Below are positions 21,627-32,831 of a stretch of 64,000 bases of DNA, piece by piece. This DNA comes from Symbiotaphrina buchneri. Taxonomy: Eukaryota > Ascomycota > Symbiotaphrinales > Symbiotaphrinaceae. The DNA is taken from the NCBI GenBank assembly GCA_001599915.1, contig BCIG01000023.1, positions 434,001 to 498,000 of the forward strand. The letters are read 5' to 3'. The translations under genes were made by a program, and so were the position numbers. Positions within the stretch are counted from its first letter, which is position 1; each line of letters opens with the position of its first letter. The notes under the pieces are model-generated. The model ran no database searches, had not been told where the DNA came from, and worked only from the letters and a program-made list of their open reading frames with translations.

Positions 21627-23486
21627 ACTCGCAGTAGGAAATGCTGGAGCAGCCGAGGGACCGCTACCAGCTTTCCAAAATGCCGCAGGAGTGTAGACGG
21701 GAATGGGATCTGTTGTCCCATAACCTGAGACCGCCCATACCGGACTTGTGGGTGACACATAAGCAGTTGGTGCCACTGTGCTGGTCACACTGGTTGTAAA
21801 CGCCGCTGCACCGACACCGCCAGTTCCAGACTTTGCGCAATAACCGGTACCATAGACCTAGACGGAAGGATTAGGTCTGGCCTATAGTTCTTTTGCTTGG
21901 GGGTAATGGTTTCATTACTAGGCTTACATTTTTACATTGGTTGATATTTGTACTCCCAGTCAGGGTCCACATGTTGAAGTCCTCCAGAGTGATATCCGTG
22001 AGTGGTACAATATCCGAGCCGCGAATCACAATATCGCCTCTAGAGACTCCATTGTCCACGTGGCCAGTCCAGTTGCGAAATTTGAGGCCACTGAGCGCCA
22101 CTGCACCGGTATCAGGCGTGGTGTGGGACTCCCAGTCTGGACAGGTTAGAATCAAACACCACAGGCCAGGAAGGCAAGCAGTTATGCCCATGACATACAT
22201 TGATCAATGTCCAAACCATACGTGCAATCATAAGACCAGAAATTCTCGAAAACAGAGTCCTTGACGTAGCCCACCGCACCGGTGCCACCTGGAAAGGTCT
22301 TGATCATGAGAATCTGGGTGTTCTGATAAGCATAGATGTTGCTCATAGTGATATTCGAAACTGTGGGAGCCGTCCCTGTTCTTTTCTTAGCAACTGACAA
22401 CACAAGGCCCAATATTATGGATTAATGGACTGCGAAACGGATATCTTCTCCTCTCTATGGGAATGTGTCTACTGACCTGATGCGTCCAGCGAGCCAATGC
22501 TCATCCCGCCAGAATGGTTGCAGTAGGCGTTCTCGATTAAAACATTTTGCGATGGTGACTTGACACTGACACATTCGTCGCGGTTTGTCACTTCGAAATC
22601 GTGAAGGTAGCAATTGTCATCACATTCAAGGTCGATACCATCCGTGCCGCCTAAGTCAGGACCACTATATTCTTTCATGAGTCCAACTGCGTAACAAGGT
22701 TATATGATACCTGGGGCCACCAACCGTACTGTGATGTGATACATCTCAAGATTTGTAGCACCGTCGAAAATCAGGTGGAAAGTCGGAGAGTCAACCTAGG
22801 TTTAGTTCAGCATATGATCGCTTGAGCCACATATTCCACTGACCAGGATCACATCGTGCATAGAAACATCGGAGACGGTAATAAACTAGTTTTTGATGCC
22901 CTTGTCAGTGGCACTCGAAAGAGGGGATTAGCGGGAATAGTACTCTGACAAGCCTCGCATTTTGCCCTGAAGCATTCTTACGTGCCAGATAACCTTGACC
23001 ATTAATAGCTCCTTGGCCATTGCTGGAGAAGAACTCGACATCTGATGTCTTCTCGACCACAATCGCGTTGCCGCCAAAGCTACCATCCGCCGTCAGGGTT
23101 ATGAGACCATCTAGCTGTATCGCATACGCGGAACCGCCGCTGAGGGTCACCCCGGTCGCAACTATCCTGATCAGTACGGACAATAACAGGCGTCGAGCAG
23201 TGGCAGGTGACATACGAGAGTAATTGCCCTCCGGAATGAGAAGAGTTGCACCACCAGCTTGTGCGCACTCGGTGAACGCAGAGGTGATGGCAGGCCCAAC
23301 GTCGGTTTCTCCATCGGCAACGCCTCCATAATCAAGGACGCTGCATACCTTCGATTTCGATGACAGCGGGGTCAATGCTCCAGTAGCTCGGCGGGTCAAG
23401 ACGTTCGCCTGCACAACAAGGGAGCACGTCCATACAAAACAGAGAAACAGCAGAGCTTTGCGAGGACAAAGTATGGATCTCTCCAT
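21627..23486 (-). CDS. secreted rhamnogalacturonase (GH28 rhamnogalacturonan hydrolase)
   Basis: An extracellular enzyme that cleaves the rhamnose-galacturonic acid backbone of pectin hairy regions. I read eight exons: 23486-23216, 23161-22944, 22885-22844, 22795-22725, 22664-22477, 22375-22199, 22136-21928 and 21857-21627, all phase-consistent, giving 468 residues. The signal peptide is [19 protein letters not shown] plus TCSLVVQA; an ATG at 23501 would add five residues. A parallel beta-helix follows. Motifs: [11 protein letters not shown] near residue 50, GGTDGID at 206-212, [12 protein letters not shown] from 227 and [13 protein letters not shown] after it. The Asp-Glu pair at 230-231 replaces the Asp-Asp of polygalacturonases, as in rhamnogalacturonases. 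The C terminus is a Ser/Thr/Pro-rich tail after [15 protein letters not shown]. Exon 4's donor (GTTGGT) and the 42 nt exon 3 were chosen to keep the conserved frame and are the least certain points. Confidence 0.88.
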
Positions 23487-25113
23487 GCTAGATTTCTGCA
23501 TGCTGATGGAAGCAGGCCGGCTGCTTCTGAAGAAGTGAAATTTTAACAAACAAAGTACAGAAACGAATGACAATGCCTTCCGCGGTAAGGAGGCAGAGAA
23601 AGGATAAAGAGATCATTACGGCAGAACGTCCGATAATAAACAATAGCCAAGAGCAGGAAGCAGTGAAGTGTCAGCCAAGAGTCCCAAGACCGTCCTTCAT
23701 TTCGGTATAACCCTTCGTTCGATGGATCAAGCAACTTTGTCCTGTTTGAAGCTATTCGCGCTGCGACTATACGCTTTTGGAGAGGCTGCCCCGAGGTGTT
23801 GAAGGTTACAACTGAAACGCCAGGGGAAACGACGGTTTCAAGCTTCTGCATGTCTGACAAACTAACTCTTCCTCTACCTAAGGTAGTACTAGGCATATGT
23901 TCCGGGCGAACGAGTGCCGAGGCTCACCAGCATTATTCTCATCAGCATCTTGATAACACCCGCGAATCGGAAGAACTGTAGGGAGTAAATGGTTGATTTG
24001 ACGTAGTACGGAGCACTTCACATCTGGCGAGCTGGATTCGACGCTCAGTCTATCAGGGGCAGAGGCTTGGCAGCAAGTCTTGGCTTTCGGCTCGTGCCGA
24101 GACCCCTTTTTAGTAGCATTCCTCACCAGCCCCAGACGACTCCCACCACGGCACTATCACCCTTCCTCATGTGGGCTTCTCCACACAGTCATCTGAACTC
24201 AAGTGACGGGAGAATTATGTGGCAACTGCTGATTATAATGGACATTTTCTCTGTTTACCCTTTCTTGGTCGTTGCCAGAAGTTCCAGCCGGGCGCCCTGC
24301 TATATTAAGTCTAGGATGAAAAATGTTGGGCGCTTTGAAGCCTTCAAGGTTGCGGACAATTTCAAAAAACAACCTTGATGATCTGAAATTCGGATTTTTT
24401 GTCTCAAGGAGCCCGAGTTGAATTTTTCTCATACATTTTCTGTCTTCTGAACTCTATTCCCCTTCCGATCTTTCAGTGTGTCTACGTGAGGTGAACGTGG
24501 CCGCATCTCTCACTCGCTGAGGCCGCGTCTGCATCTCTATCACTGCATCTCATCGTGCGTTCTCACCAGCCACGGACAGGTGTGGCCCATGCGGATCCTT
24601 TCGGCGAATGGCAGCTGAAATGAGCCACGTAATCTGGATCGACTTTACCAAGGGTTCTCTGTGTCCAACCAACACTGGTTGTGGCCTTGCATTCCTCGCC
24701 TGAGCCGCATTCCAGTTCTGGCCGCTTCAGCAGCCACGTGCGAAACTACACACATATGCGAGCCACAGCCACTAGGAATGCAGCTCGAGACATTTAATGC
24801 CCGCTGTCAGAATTCCGCAAGCCACTCCGATTTGTTGCGGATTTGTATAAAATGTGTGAGCGGCATTGTTAGGTGTTCCACGACATTGAAGCTCTCTATT
24901 CTACGTTCGCTACTTGACCGAGGAAGGTCAATCTGACTTGTGAGATACTTTTATATTTTGGTTGCGACTGTTGGGAAGTCGGCCAAAGCCTCTCTTTCTT
25001 CAAGGTTCCGTCCATATCAATCTTTCTTTCGCAGGATTCGAGGCGGAACCGCCAGTGAGAGGATATTCGCAAATTGCGATAAACTGGGAAGAGTCCCCCT
25101 TCTTTTCCCCGCC
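23487..25113. promoter_or_regulatory. divergent 1.6 kb region between two secreted hydrolase genes
   Basis: The upstream DNA of the GH28 gene (minus) and the subtilase (plus). Both products are extracellular hydrolases, so shared control is plausible. A TATA-like element at 24846-24853 serves the subtilase side. No intervening gene is supported. Confidence 0.5.
24846..24853 (+). promoter_or_regulatory. TATA-like element upstream of subtilase
   Basis: TATAAAAT lies 268 bp upstream of the subtilase ATG. If used, it would give a leader of roughly 230 nt. Confidence 0.4.
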
Positions 25114-26476
25114 ATGGACCCAACCATACTCGCGATATGCGCTGCACTATTCAGCGCTCTTTGCGTGTTGGCAGCTCCGGCGCCATTGCCACAAGCTGTA
25201 CCCGTCATTATACCTCGCTATCTTAATGGGTCCACTGCAGCGGCGCCATCTGCGATTGTCTCGTCACAATCAGATTCTGATGATGCCGAATATATAGCGC
25301 TGCTGAACTGCGCGGCGGCGTCTGACACAGATACCTGCATCGAGGACGCTCTCTCTCAAATAGGCCTGGACTCGTCTTCGCCGGAAATTGTACATCTCTT
25401 CACCAATCCTGTCTTTCCGGGCTTCGCCGTTATATTACCGACCTCTTCCCTTGCTACTCTACAAGCCATCTCAACTGTCAGTCACGTCGAAGCTGCTCAG
25501 TCTTTTACCCGGAGCGCGGTCACAACTCGTGGTTCTGCCCCATGGGGTCTGCAACGAATTTCACAGTCAGCTTCTGTTTCGGGGAACCCGTCAGATAACA
25601 CCTTCACCTACACATATGATGATACTGGCAGCCTTGGTTCCGGCGTCGACATATATGTCGTCGATTCGGGCATCAACACAGCCAACCAGTATTTTGGCGG
25701 CCGTGCTACCATGGGCTGGGCGGTCAATGGCACATCTGACGAAGATGATCTCGAAGGTCATGGCACCCATGTTGCCGGTACTGCAGCTGCCGATACTTTT
25801 GGTGTTGCATCAGGCGCAAATATCATAGGCGTGAAGGTGCTAGGTGCCAACGGCGCCGGCTCAACATCAGATGTCGTAGCCGGCATGGACTATGTCGTGG
25901 CGACACATCAAGGCCGCCTGTCAGACGCCAGTTTCGTGGGCAGTATTGCCAGTTTATCTTTCGGGCTCAGTGGACGTTCAACTGCAATTGAATCTGCAGT
26001 TACCGCCGCCGTCAATGCTGGCGTCCACGTCAGCGTGGCGGCGGGTAACCAAGCCGGGGATGCTTGCACGGTCACGCCAGGGGCCATGGGTGGCTCTGGT
26101 GGCCCTGCGATCTCAGTTGGAAGCATGAACATCGACGACGGCATCTCAAGCTTCTCTAATACGGGTAGCTGCGTCGACTTGTATGCGCCGGGCGAATATG
26201 TCATGAGCACTTATATCGGGAGTACTGATGCCACAGCACTCATGAGCGGGACAAGTATGAGCTGTCCTCGTAAGTCATATCCCGCAACCTCTTGTATTGA
26301 CATCCACTGATCCATCTTTTCGTCTAGATGTCACCGGTATTATGGCGTACCTCATGGGCCAGAACGCAACGCTTGCGGGATGTCCAGCTTTGATGAAGGA
26401 ATACATCTCCTCCTCTGCTCTGTCAGGGATATTGTCGTCTGGAGATCTCCTCGCCAACAATGGCCAAACCGGGTAG
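25114..26476 (+). CDS. secreted subtilisin-like serine protease (S8, proteinase K type)
   Basis: An extracellular endopeptidase made as a pre-pro-enzyme of 434 residues. Two exons, 25114-26269 and 26328-26476, are joined at Pro-His of the active-site loop across a GTAAGT...CTAG intron. The ATG at 25114 gives a clear signal peptide (MDPTILAICAALFSALCVLA, then APAPLPQA); an upstream in-frame ATG at 24940 only adds basic residues. A propeptide of I9 type spans about residues 60-140. The catalytic triad is visible: Asp184 in YVVDSGIN, His216 in GHGTHVAG and Ser381 in GTSMSCPH. Asn312 in VAAGNQAGD is the oxyanion-hole residue. The N-terminal catalytic region APWGLQRIS is the usual mature start of this subfamily. 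Length is slightly above the common 400 of alkaline proteases. The C terminus is short, with no GPI signal. Confidence 0.93.
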
Positions 26477-28823
26477 CGCTCCATTAGTCTCGCAAAGTCT
26501 TTATTTCTACTGTCTTATTTTTGGTGGTTGCGACGGGAGGTCATAAATAGCATTGGAGGGAGCATTGGAGCATCAAGATACGAGAGCAGGAAGCAGCCGC
26601 AGGATCGGTGCGCGTTTCTCGAATACGATCTATTCGTCTCGTTATAGACAGCATTTCAGCGTTGGATTTAAAAGGGGCTGCGAGGAGCAAGCAGCATATG
26701 ACGACATGATCTCATGGAATTAGATATAGAAGGTCTGACATAGCTACCTACTGTGTCGATATCAAACCAACAATTTACAAATTCACAATCACCTTTCATT
26801 TTCCACCATGCAGCGTAGTGTTCTGGCAATAGTTGTGCTCGAACAATTCATTACACCGCTTAATGACCACCCAGCCAGCGAGCGAGAGTTGAAGCGAGCA
26901 ACATCCAGACATCAAGTACATGCTGCCGTGCAACCACCCCGGCACGCACCCCAGTTGAGCAAGCATCCAAGCGGGCTAGGAAGCGTAACAGAAGCTGAAA
27001 AGAAGGGACGGCACACTGAAAGGTTACCCTGGTGACGGTGAACGTGTCCTTCATGGAGCGGTCAAAACGCTATTTTGACTGTCACTGCAGGCCGGAGCCA
27101 TGCATCAGCTGCCCGTGCAGCCACGAGGACTACGGAGTCTAGCATAAAGAGCAAAAGCGAAGGGGGATGGGAAAAGGGCGGATCAGCCTGGCTCGGGGGA
27201 TCGGCAATTTTGAGAGACTGCTCCAGGAAGATAAGGTACATAAACAGGAAATCCTAGACTGGGCACGCGGAAGCGCCGAGTCCCGCCAACCACCAATCAA
27301 CTGGACGCCACAAGCAAGAAAGCGTACGTGCATACATTATCCGGCGTGTTTATTTCTGGAATGGCCATACAGCTACGGCCGGATAATGACCGAGATGCCG
27401 CAGACTAATGATGGTGTGGTAGTATCTAAAAACGGTAACCACAAGGTGGAGAACACAGCTTCCAACAACGCTTGGACTGGAAGATGGGTGATACAGCTCA
27501 GCGACAAAAGACTGTGAGAACCAAGAGCTTTCGGATAGCTGAAGCGAGAACCGGATGACAGGGGCGCGTAAGCCGATCGCACCATGGCCATATGAAGTAA
27601 GGGCGGCAGAGTAGGAGGGAAGGCATAGCAAGAGGACCAGGAAGTTCGGCGAAGTTTGGCTGTGCCGCTGTGGAGATGCCGGGGCATTTACCCCTGGAAT
27701 TTACTCAGATGCCCCATGAGAGTGGAGACGAGCTCGCAGGGACATGGGCTTCTCGGATGAGAGGAAGTATTTGTGAAGATAAGGCATGCTTCCATGAAAA
27801 GAGAGGAGAGCCCTGGGAAGACGAAAGAGCGAAATGACGATCGCACAGCTCTCAAGGCTCCTACATACAGTACAGTAGGACTGGTACCAGTACTTGTGGC
27901 CTATGGAAGCCCCAACCCTCCATGAACGGCTGAGCTTCGGCCGCGTGACAAAATGAGGAAGAATGCCATGACAGTGTGTCCTGCGATGGGAGAAAGCAGC
28001 AGAGATTCTCGCCGATGTCTACGGGCATACTCTGTAAGTCCACACCATCTAGAACACGTGGGCATCAGGGATTGCCGGCGCCATGTTCATGGTGTCAATC
28101 TTGCAATTACCTACCTTACTTTCTGGCCGTCCGCCTTTTAGATTGGTTGCAAGGGGCATTTGCAAGGGGCAAGATAAGAGCTTAGGAGGATGTCATGCAT
28201 TACTTCGCTGTCCCGACGAGCTCGGTTAGGGGCAAAGCAAAAAAGACACCGGATTCCTGGGGTTCGTCTAGCTCCGTTAAGAGCGGATGTCGTGCGACTT
28301 GTTGATCTTATCGGACCTGAAATGTCCAAGTTCTAGATCTTGAACGGAGCAATAACCAACATAGACAGGGCGACGCGAAACCACCGGAGATGGCTCCATA
28401 TCGGGGGTGGTGGTTACTGGCTTGTTAATGGAGTTGGACCAGGTAACGAAGCTCACCTGGGCAGGTAAGGGAGGGAGGGTTACACGGCTGCCCGTCGGAG
28501 CCCCCTGGATTTTGACGCCGCCAAGCCCCTGGTAGTCCGGTCCCATTGATGCAGCTGTACGCTAGGTACTTTCAGTGACTCGACAATACTTTCCAACCAG
28601 ATCAACCCCCCGGCAGTTATCTCTTAGTATTTTTGAGGGCGGCTGCTGTGAGAGAAAGGGCGCATGGATCCCCAAACGTGCGCATGGTCGACACTGTGCG
28701 GAGTTGAGTTCGTGCTAAGACGACCGAAGGCTGGAACCCGATGATAGTGTCCGAAGGGACAAGCTACCTCCCGAAACTCAATTGGGAGAGTTGCCTAGAC
28801 TTGCCGTCCGGTCCGAGCAAGCA

Positions 28824-28833
28824 TACTCCGTAC
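28824..28833. repeat. TACTCCGTAC palindromic motif copy
   Basis: One copy of a short near-palindrome (GTACGGAGTAC / GTACTCCGTAC) that recurs in intergenic DNA here. It is followed directly by a GGTACC-containing stretch. Confidence 0.6.
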
Positions 28834-29643
28834 AGGGTACCGTAGGTGGAAAGATCCAGGCCGCTGGGCGTATGCACCCGCTTCCGCACCATTGTTGCTC
28901 CAGGATACTTGTTACTGAGTGCCATGTACTGCTGTGCTTAATGCGACGACGATCTACAACCGCAGCGCGTACGGAGACCACGAAGTCTACGTCGGTTCGA
29001 GGTCATAGTCCTTTCAGGATCTGCCTTGTCTGCTTCGCGTTCGCTGAAGGAGGTTTGACACGTCTGCACGCTGAGACAAGATTGATCAACGAGCACGATG
29101 CCCAAGACTGGACTGCTCCTCAAGTACCCACCGTACGGTACCCGCCTCGACCAGATCGACCCAATTTAGGGTGACCCGGAGTACTGTAAAGCTGCAGATC
29201 GCATAAATCTTTGCTCGACACCGACTTCTTATCCTCCAATCAATGAAGGGGAGCTTGTCAAGTCTGACCGTGGGCTGGCATCATATTCCAATCTGGATTT
29301 CAGCTCGGCCCCCGCTCCATCAAACTCCACCGACCTGGAATCAATTCATCGCAGACAGGTACCAACAACAGGCGTAACGCTAGCCGTTCTCAGTGGACTA
29401 CTGCACGCTTTATCACACGGCAACAAGGGAGGCAACTTGGTTGAGAGAAAATGTCGGGCTTTACACCGTGCACGCCGTGTCCGACACTTTTCTCGGCACG
29501 GCTCACTGTTGCATCTAATTTCCATTGCCGCGAAAGGCTTGTCTCTTGATCAGCATCTGCCATCGATATCAGATTCCTCTTGACCTCTGCTGAAAAAAAA
29601 TCCCACTCGTCCAGAGTTTTACTGAATAGCATGTCATCATGGT

Positions 29644-29654
29644 GTACGGAGTAC
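29644..29654. repeat. GTACGGAGTAC palindromic motif copy
   Basis: An 11 bp copy with the full GTAC arms on both sides. The same string recurs at 29982-29992, and in inverse form at 42874-42884. Confidence 0.65.
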
Positions 29655-29981
29655 CTAGCTGCCTTCTATTGCTTCGACGCCTGATTCGGCCTTGGCACGC
29701 TCGCTCGAACCAATTGCATCGCAGGGCGTCCTCCATGGCTTGACAGTTACCAGTCCAGCTGTCAGACGCTGCTTCTATACACTGTAACACGGATTCGTTT
29801 GTGCACAACCTCCCATCCAGAGTACTCTGTTAGAGGTGACGGGAAATACCATATGCATAATCCTTGGCCAGTTCGGCTCCTGTTCAGTCAGAACGCTAAA
29901 CCGGGCTGGGGGCCGTGTTGGGATGCAAAAAGCTGCGGAGATGTTGTGCACGACTCCGGTGAGGCTGATTTAGCATCGAAA

Positions 29982-29992
29982 GTACGGAGTAC
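29982..29992. repeat. GTACGGAGTAC palindromic motif copy
   Basis: A second exact copy, 338 bp from the previous one. A degenerate form, GTACAGAGTAC, follows about 10 bp later. Confidence 0.65.
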
Positions 29993-31013
29993 AGCAAGGT
30001 GTGTACAGAGTACCTTGTCAATGTCCCACTCCGACCCTGCCCTCTCCCCCCCCTTTTCCCATTCCCGTGCGAACCAGCTTGCATGACTCTTTCATCCTAT
30101 TGCTTCAGCTAACTCAGACATGCAGTCGAGCTTAGTCCCATCCATCCACACGGCATCCGGTCCTGTGGGATCGCCATGTGGAATCATTTCTCCGCTCGAT
30201 GGGCCGTGCCTATCTTCTGCAATATTGACGCCTTGGTACTTGAGGTACTTAGGCGGACTACAGCACTTTGCGTCAGTTACGATGGTGCCCCAGTTTCGAG
30301 GTGGGCATGGCTTTTCTCAGGCTCCAATCCTGCGCCCCGTAGACAACATCATATGTGAGTTTTCTTGCTCATCGTAACCGCATCGGTCGATACCTAGACC
30401 CACTGTGTCCCTGGGCTGCCGCCTCCCGCTTACCGCGCCCGCAGGCACTGGCGAACCCTGCTTCATTCCTGCGACCTTTCACCCAGAACTAGTCTTGCAG
30501 CAAGCCCAGTTCAAGGGTCTGGAAGCGGACCAGGCAGTGATAGCAGATTTCCATCCAGTCACTGCGTTTTAAAGAAGAGCCGCATGTATGAGGCTCAACA
30601 GGCTCCGCATAAAGCTGGGGCTTGGGTAGCATGCGCCCCGAAGCAGATCCGGTTGCCGTCAAGACTTGATAAGGTCTGCAGTCTGCACCGCGAAGACTTA
30701 TTTTTCTTTGCTTGAGCCGAGACCATCTATGATCGTGATTGAACAGCTCAGTATCGACTTGCTGCATAACGCCCCGGTTCACACTGACAGCGAAGGCATC
30801 GACCTCATTCGCGCAAGAAGTCTTCCCACGTGTTACACCAACAACCCCAATCCCTGCTTTGGTCGCACTCGTTCATCCGTGCTACTTCAACCTGTTCGGC
30901 GCCAGACGCGTAGCCAGGTCAGGTGACTTTCAAGTCTGCCTCTGAATCATATTCAGAAGCTCATTCAGAGATCTACACTGCAAAATAAGGACATTTGCCG
31001 GGTTGTACTGAAA

Positions 31014-32831
31014 ATGATGGCCTACCTTTTCCAAGCTCCTTCGCCGCTCCCTCTATTTCAAGACGGAATCAGCAATATTGCCTCTGGGACATATCGCAAT
31101 CAATTGGACCATGGTTACGATTTGCCTTTTTCCTCATGTGAGCTGGAAAGTCCATATCTGCCAGAAGCGGACGGACTGTGCGCAGTCCAAGCTGCAGAGC
31201 CCTTCATTGGCTTTCATGGATACTGGACAAAGTTTGAAGGGGGAACTTTCCCTGGAACCACTCTCCATCCGCAGGAATGGGGCATCAATCAGCGAAAGAT
31301 TCAACTATTCAACAGTCACGATATGGAGGCACCTCAGCCGCACTGGCCATCGAAGGAGCGTTGCTCCTCTCCAAGCATCTCAGAGGAAGGAAGCTGTTCA
31401 GACCAAAGCTCATGTCCAAGCCAGGCTCATAACGGAAGGCTTACAACTCTGCACTCTTCTGGAGGATGGGGCCACCAATCACTGGACTGGGGTCATTCTG
31501 CTCTAGAGGGCTCTTATCCTTCACCTGGTGGATATTCGACGCTCACATATCCCGCGGGTCAAGTCGAATCTGGCGGACCAGTTATGGACTCCTTTATTTC
31601 TCCGCAGGAGGTGCTGAAGTATCCGGAATCCGAACACGCGGCTTATACGGCGGACACAAATCCAATAGAAATAAAGCTAGAGGGTTTCCAGTTCACCACG
31701 ACACCCAATGTTGTCGAGAAGGCAGTCCAGAATTCCATCGTTGTCCAAGGCATCGTGGATCCAGAGCAACTCGTGAACTCCGACGATGGCTCCTTTCCCT
31801 CGACTCCAGTCAAAGAGGAGCTAGAAGCTGAGGACGACAGCATGATTGGCGATGATGATGATGGATCGTCGGATTACGTTCCTGCAGGCACAAAATCCAA
31901 GACTAGAGGCCGTCGGTCCGCAGTTGCTCCCACAACAACATCGTCTCCCAGATCTCGCCGCCGAAAGCAACGCAATGATACCAAGCGCCATGAGCTGACT
32001 GTTCCAGCTAAACTTGGTAAGCGCTCCTGCAGAGGTGCCACGATCGTGTGCTCCGATGGACCACAAAAGACCGAGTCCAAGCCTCAAGCTCCGAAAAAGT
32101 AAGTCATTGTTATTCAAGACTAGATATAAAGATGTGTGCTAAGGATAGAATGCAGAAAGCAACCCAATTCCAAAGATGCCACCTTCCCTTGCGATCTCCA
32201 CTTTGCCGGATGCAATAAGTCTTTCGGCTCGAAGAACGAATGGAAGCGTCACCTGCACACCCAGCACCTTGCGTTAGGCTACTGGCGCTGCGATATTGGA
32301 TCATGTCGGAGCTCGCCATCGGCGCGAGGCAAAGACGAGGCAGCTTATGGGTCGACTAAAGGTCCCAATGACTTCAATCGCAAAGACCTCTTCACTCAAC
32401 ATCTACGACGTATGCACATTCCTAGGGACCCCAAGGACCCCGATGCTCATGCGGCTTTCATTAGCGATGCACAGGCACGCTGCTTTCATACCCTGCGCAA
32501 ACCTCCGCAAGCCAGTCGATGTGTCTTCTGCACGCGGGAATTTAGCGGCGACGGGAGCTGGGAGGAACGTATGGAGCATGTTGGCAGGCACTTCGAGAAG
32601 AACGTTGACTTGCAAAAGCCTAGACTGGACAACACTTTCGTCCAGTGGCTGGTGGCTGAAGGCTTGGTCGAGAGGAAGGGCAAGGACGGCTGGAAGACTG
32701 TGAAGGTCGTCGCTCCGCCGTCAATACCAAGAACACCCCACCACGGAACCAAAAGGGAGCACAACCTCAAGGTTGACGAAGCGGAAAGTGATATCAACAT
32801 GGACGCTGATGCGGAGCATGAAGAGGAATGA
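31014..32831 (+). CDS. C2H2 zinc finger transcription factor
   Basis: A predicted nuclear regulator of 586 residues. Exon 1 is 31014-32098 and exon 2 is 32156-32831. The donor GTAAGT and acceptor TGCAG join in phase 2, and an alternative AG eight bases earlier would put the conserved region out of frame. Residues 1-280 are Ser/Pro/Gly-rich. An acidic patch (DDSMIGDDDDGSSD) precedes a basic nuclear-localisation-like run near residue 315 (SRRRKQR). The finger block starts near residue 373: FPCDLHFAGCNKSFGSKNEWKR with HLHTQH, then WRCDIGSC...FNRKDLFTQHLRRMH, then CVFCTREFSGD...RMEHVGRHFE. This Trp-Lys-Arg-His and Phe-x-Arg-Lys-Asp pattern is a known fungal C2H2 family. The C terminus WLVAEGLVERKGKDGWKTVK is conserved, followed by an acidic tail. 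Targets are unknown. It converges with another C2H2 gene 2 kb away. Confidence 0.87.

Larger units (their letters stand above)
26477..31013. other. 4.5 kb region with no recognisable gene
   Basis: No frame exceeds 130 codons, and none resembles a known family on either strand. The region carries several GTACGGAGTAC-type palindromes (28824-28833, 29177-29184, 29644-29654, 29982-29992) and a 10 bp inverted repeat CATTATCCGG at 27335-27344 / 27379-27388. It may be the extended upstream region of the C2H2 gene at 31014, contain a non-coding transcript, or hold a decayed gene. I see no transposon ends. Confidence 0.5.

Noticed and set aside
27335-27388. 10 bp inverted repeat CATTATCCGG with 34 bp spacer
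   Set aside because: It is isolated, with no target-site duplication and no flanking coding sequence. A chance hairpin is more likely than a transposon end.
28782-29174. 130-codon plus-strand frame in the gene-free interval
   Set aside because: No recognisable motif, no codon-level pattern, and the opposite strand is partly open too.
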